The position numbers and the translations under genes are program-made. From NCBI RefSeq assembly GCF_018889955.1, contig NZ_CP076545.1, positions 1 to 64,000 of the forward strand: DNA of 64,000 nt, written 5' to 3'. The DNA comes from Collinsella sp. zg1085 (GTDB lineage: Bacteria > Actinomycetota > Coriobacteriia > Coriobacteriales > Coriobacteriaceae). Below are positions 62,981 to 64,000 of this stretch, in pieces (positions within the stretch are counted from its first letter, which is position 1; every line of letters begins with the position of its first letter). The notes beneath the pieces were generated by a model. The model was not told the origin of the DNA and searched no databases. It worked only from the letters and a program-made list of their open reading frames with translations.

Positions 62981-64000
62981 CTATTGATTATTGGATATTT
63001 TAGACGCGTCGCGTTTTCCAAGTACATAGGTCACTATGAAGCTGATAACGACAGCTGTAAGCATAACGCTCAGTGAGATAACAAGGTTGCTTAGTGTGCC
63101 GTCAGGAGCAATATAGGCAGCAAACGAAATAAATCCAGGAGCCGAAACAACATATTGTGTCATGCCTAAAAATCCTGCGAGCAAGCCGCCAATGCCGCCG
63201 CCAATCATGGCGCCAATGAGGGGAAACTGCTTGGTAAAGAGCACGCCGTACACGCCCGGTTCAGTAATGCCGCACAGCGCGGTGATACCTGCGCTGGTAG
63301 CAACAGAGCGGTCTTCAAGGGTGCGTGCGGCAAATGCAACTGCCAGGCAAGCACCACCTACAGCAACATTGGCAGGAGCCATGCCAGTGCAGATAAGGGG
63401 GTCAGAGCCAATTTCTGCCATGAGGGCAAAAAGAATAGGATAGGTTGCATTGTTCATGCCAAAAAAGACCAGCCACGGCGTGCCAAGACCTACAAGTGCA
63501 ACCGCGGCAGGCGGGGCAATGCGATACAGCGCGAGAAAGCCTTGAGCTACCCAGTTGCCGGCGATGTTGCCAATAGGGCCAAGCACCGGAAGAGTTACTG
63601 GCACGGTGATGAGCATGGTAATGAGTGGAACAAAGATTGTGCGCAGGTAAAGGGGCATGTGCTTTTGCAAAAAGCGATAGAGCACGCTCAAAAAGACCGA
63701 ACCCAAGATAACGGGGAATACCGTTGAGTTGTAGGCAACAATCTGGACAGGAATACCAATAAAGCTCAAGGCATCTTCACCGGCGTTTGTACTAAAGAAC
63801 AGAAGGGTTGCACCCAAAAATGCACCAAGATAGGCGTTGGATTTAAGACGTTGAGCAGCAGAGAAGCCAATAAAGATAGGCAGGAAGTAAAAAGTTGCCT
63901 GGTTGAGAAACCAAAAGACCTTATAGGTGCCGTCGTTAGGTGAAACACCAGCAAAGGTGGTTAGAAGGGTTAGCACTGCGCCCGTAAGACCACCTGCCAC
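62981..64000 (-). CDS. PTS EIIC, glucose/beta-glucoside family (partial)
   Basis: The gene enters from beyond the window end; its stop is at 62981. The visible 339 residues are a membrane EIIC of the beta-glucoside/sucrose/trehalose type, with FLPIFIGFSAAQRLKSNAYLGAFLGA, GMNNATYPILFALMAEIG, ITEPGVYGVLFTKQFPLIGAMIGGGIGG and the ending VLGKRDAS. No EIIA domain follows, and any EIIB would be in the hidden N-terminus. The sugar cannot be told. The spacer to nfnA (62761-62980) shows only AT-rich sequence near 62865. Confidence 0.88.
   Translation of the reverse strand: MAGGLTGAVLTLLTTFAGVSPNDGTYKVFWFLNQATFYFLPIFIGFSAAQRLKSNAYLGAFLGATLLFFSTNAGEDALSFIGIPVQIVAYNSTVFPVILGSVFLSVLYRFLQKHMPLYLRTIFVPLITMLITVPVTLPVLGPIGNIAGNWVAQGFLALYRIAPPAAVALVGLGTPWLVFFGMNNATYPILFALMAEIGSDPLICTGMAPANVAVGGACLAVAFAARTLEDRSVATSAGITALCGITEPGVYGVLFTKQFPLIGAMIGGGIGGLLAGFLGMTQYVVSAPGFISFAAYIAPDGTLSNLVISLSVMLTAVVISFIVTYVLGKRDASKISNNQ

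Overview
The window looks like the start of a circular chromosome numbered from dnaA, from a Gram-positive, mid-GC actinobacterium of the class Coriobacteriia, most like the Atopobium/Lancefieldella group. That placement is inference. It rests on the order dnaA-dnaN-recF-DUF721-gyrB-gyrA, on rpsF-ssb-rpsR-rplI followed by dnaB, on NfnAB-type redox genes, on galactitol-type PTS genes, and on sortase-anchored mucin/glycan hydrolase architecture. No phage, insertion-sequence transposase, CRISPR array or rRNA gene was seen.

Layout. 1-9.7 kb: replication initiation and topology genes, with a probable origin element (DnaA boxes and an AT-rich tract) between dnaA and dnaN. 9.7-15 kb: a small inverted-repeat element, four tRNA genes (Ala and Ile on the minus strand, two Ser on the plus strand), a DUF151 nuclease-domain protein, typA and a TRIC-type channel. 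15-21 kb: a DUF4013 membrane protein, the rpsF-ssb-rpsR-rplI operon with a candidate S6:S18 autoregulatory leader, then dnaB behind a roughly 600 bp gap holding perfect and near-perfect DnaA boxes. 20.8-28.5 kb: purA, purD, a Nudix hydrolase, an ABC exporter, a membrane protein of unknown function, a pyridoxal/pyridoxamine kinase and a cupin gene whose ribosome binding site lies in a 16 bp inverted repeat. 28.5-37.8 kb: a 2,244-residue wall-anchored GH31 glycosidase with carbohydrate-binding and FIVAR modules, preceded by a nine-G tract; purE; and a class B sortase. 37.8-41 kb: a CmpB-type membrane protein and purF.

41.2-44.8 kb: an ABC-transporter gene group of unknown substrate, its first gene broken by an in-frame amber codon, flanked by two nearly identical 166 bp direct copies of an element with 28 bp terminal inverted repeats. 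44.9-52.8 kb: purM, an N-terminally extended purN, a parvulin foldase, a YqeY protein, a complete polar amino acid ABC importer and a cytidylate-kinase-like protein.

52.9-60.2 kb: a GntR/UTRA regulator and a PTS catabolic operon (TPI-like isomerase, YjbQ, EIIB, EIIC, a small membrane protein, a class II aldolase/epimerase, a ketose-bisphosphate aldolase, EIIA). It has no polyol dehydrogenase or sugar kinase, so its substrate is open. Matching TTGTATA-type operator candidates stand before the regulator and before the operon, and a second G tract (eight G) lies upstream of the operon. 60.2-64 kb: a tandem-repeat spacer and terminator, nfnB-nfnA on the minus strand, and a glucoside-type PTS EIIC cut by the window end.

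Six de novo purine genes (purA, D, E, F, M, N) are scattered among unrelated genes rather than forming one operon. The best candidates for something undescribed are the repeat-flanked ABC cassette, the dehydrogenase-less PTS operon, and the poly-G tracts before two carbohydrate loci.
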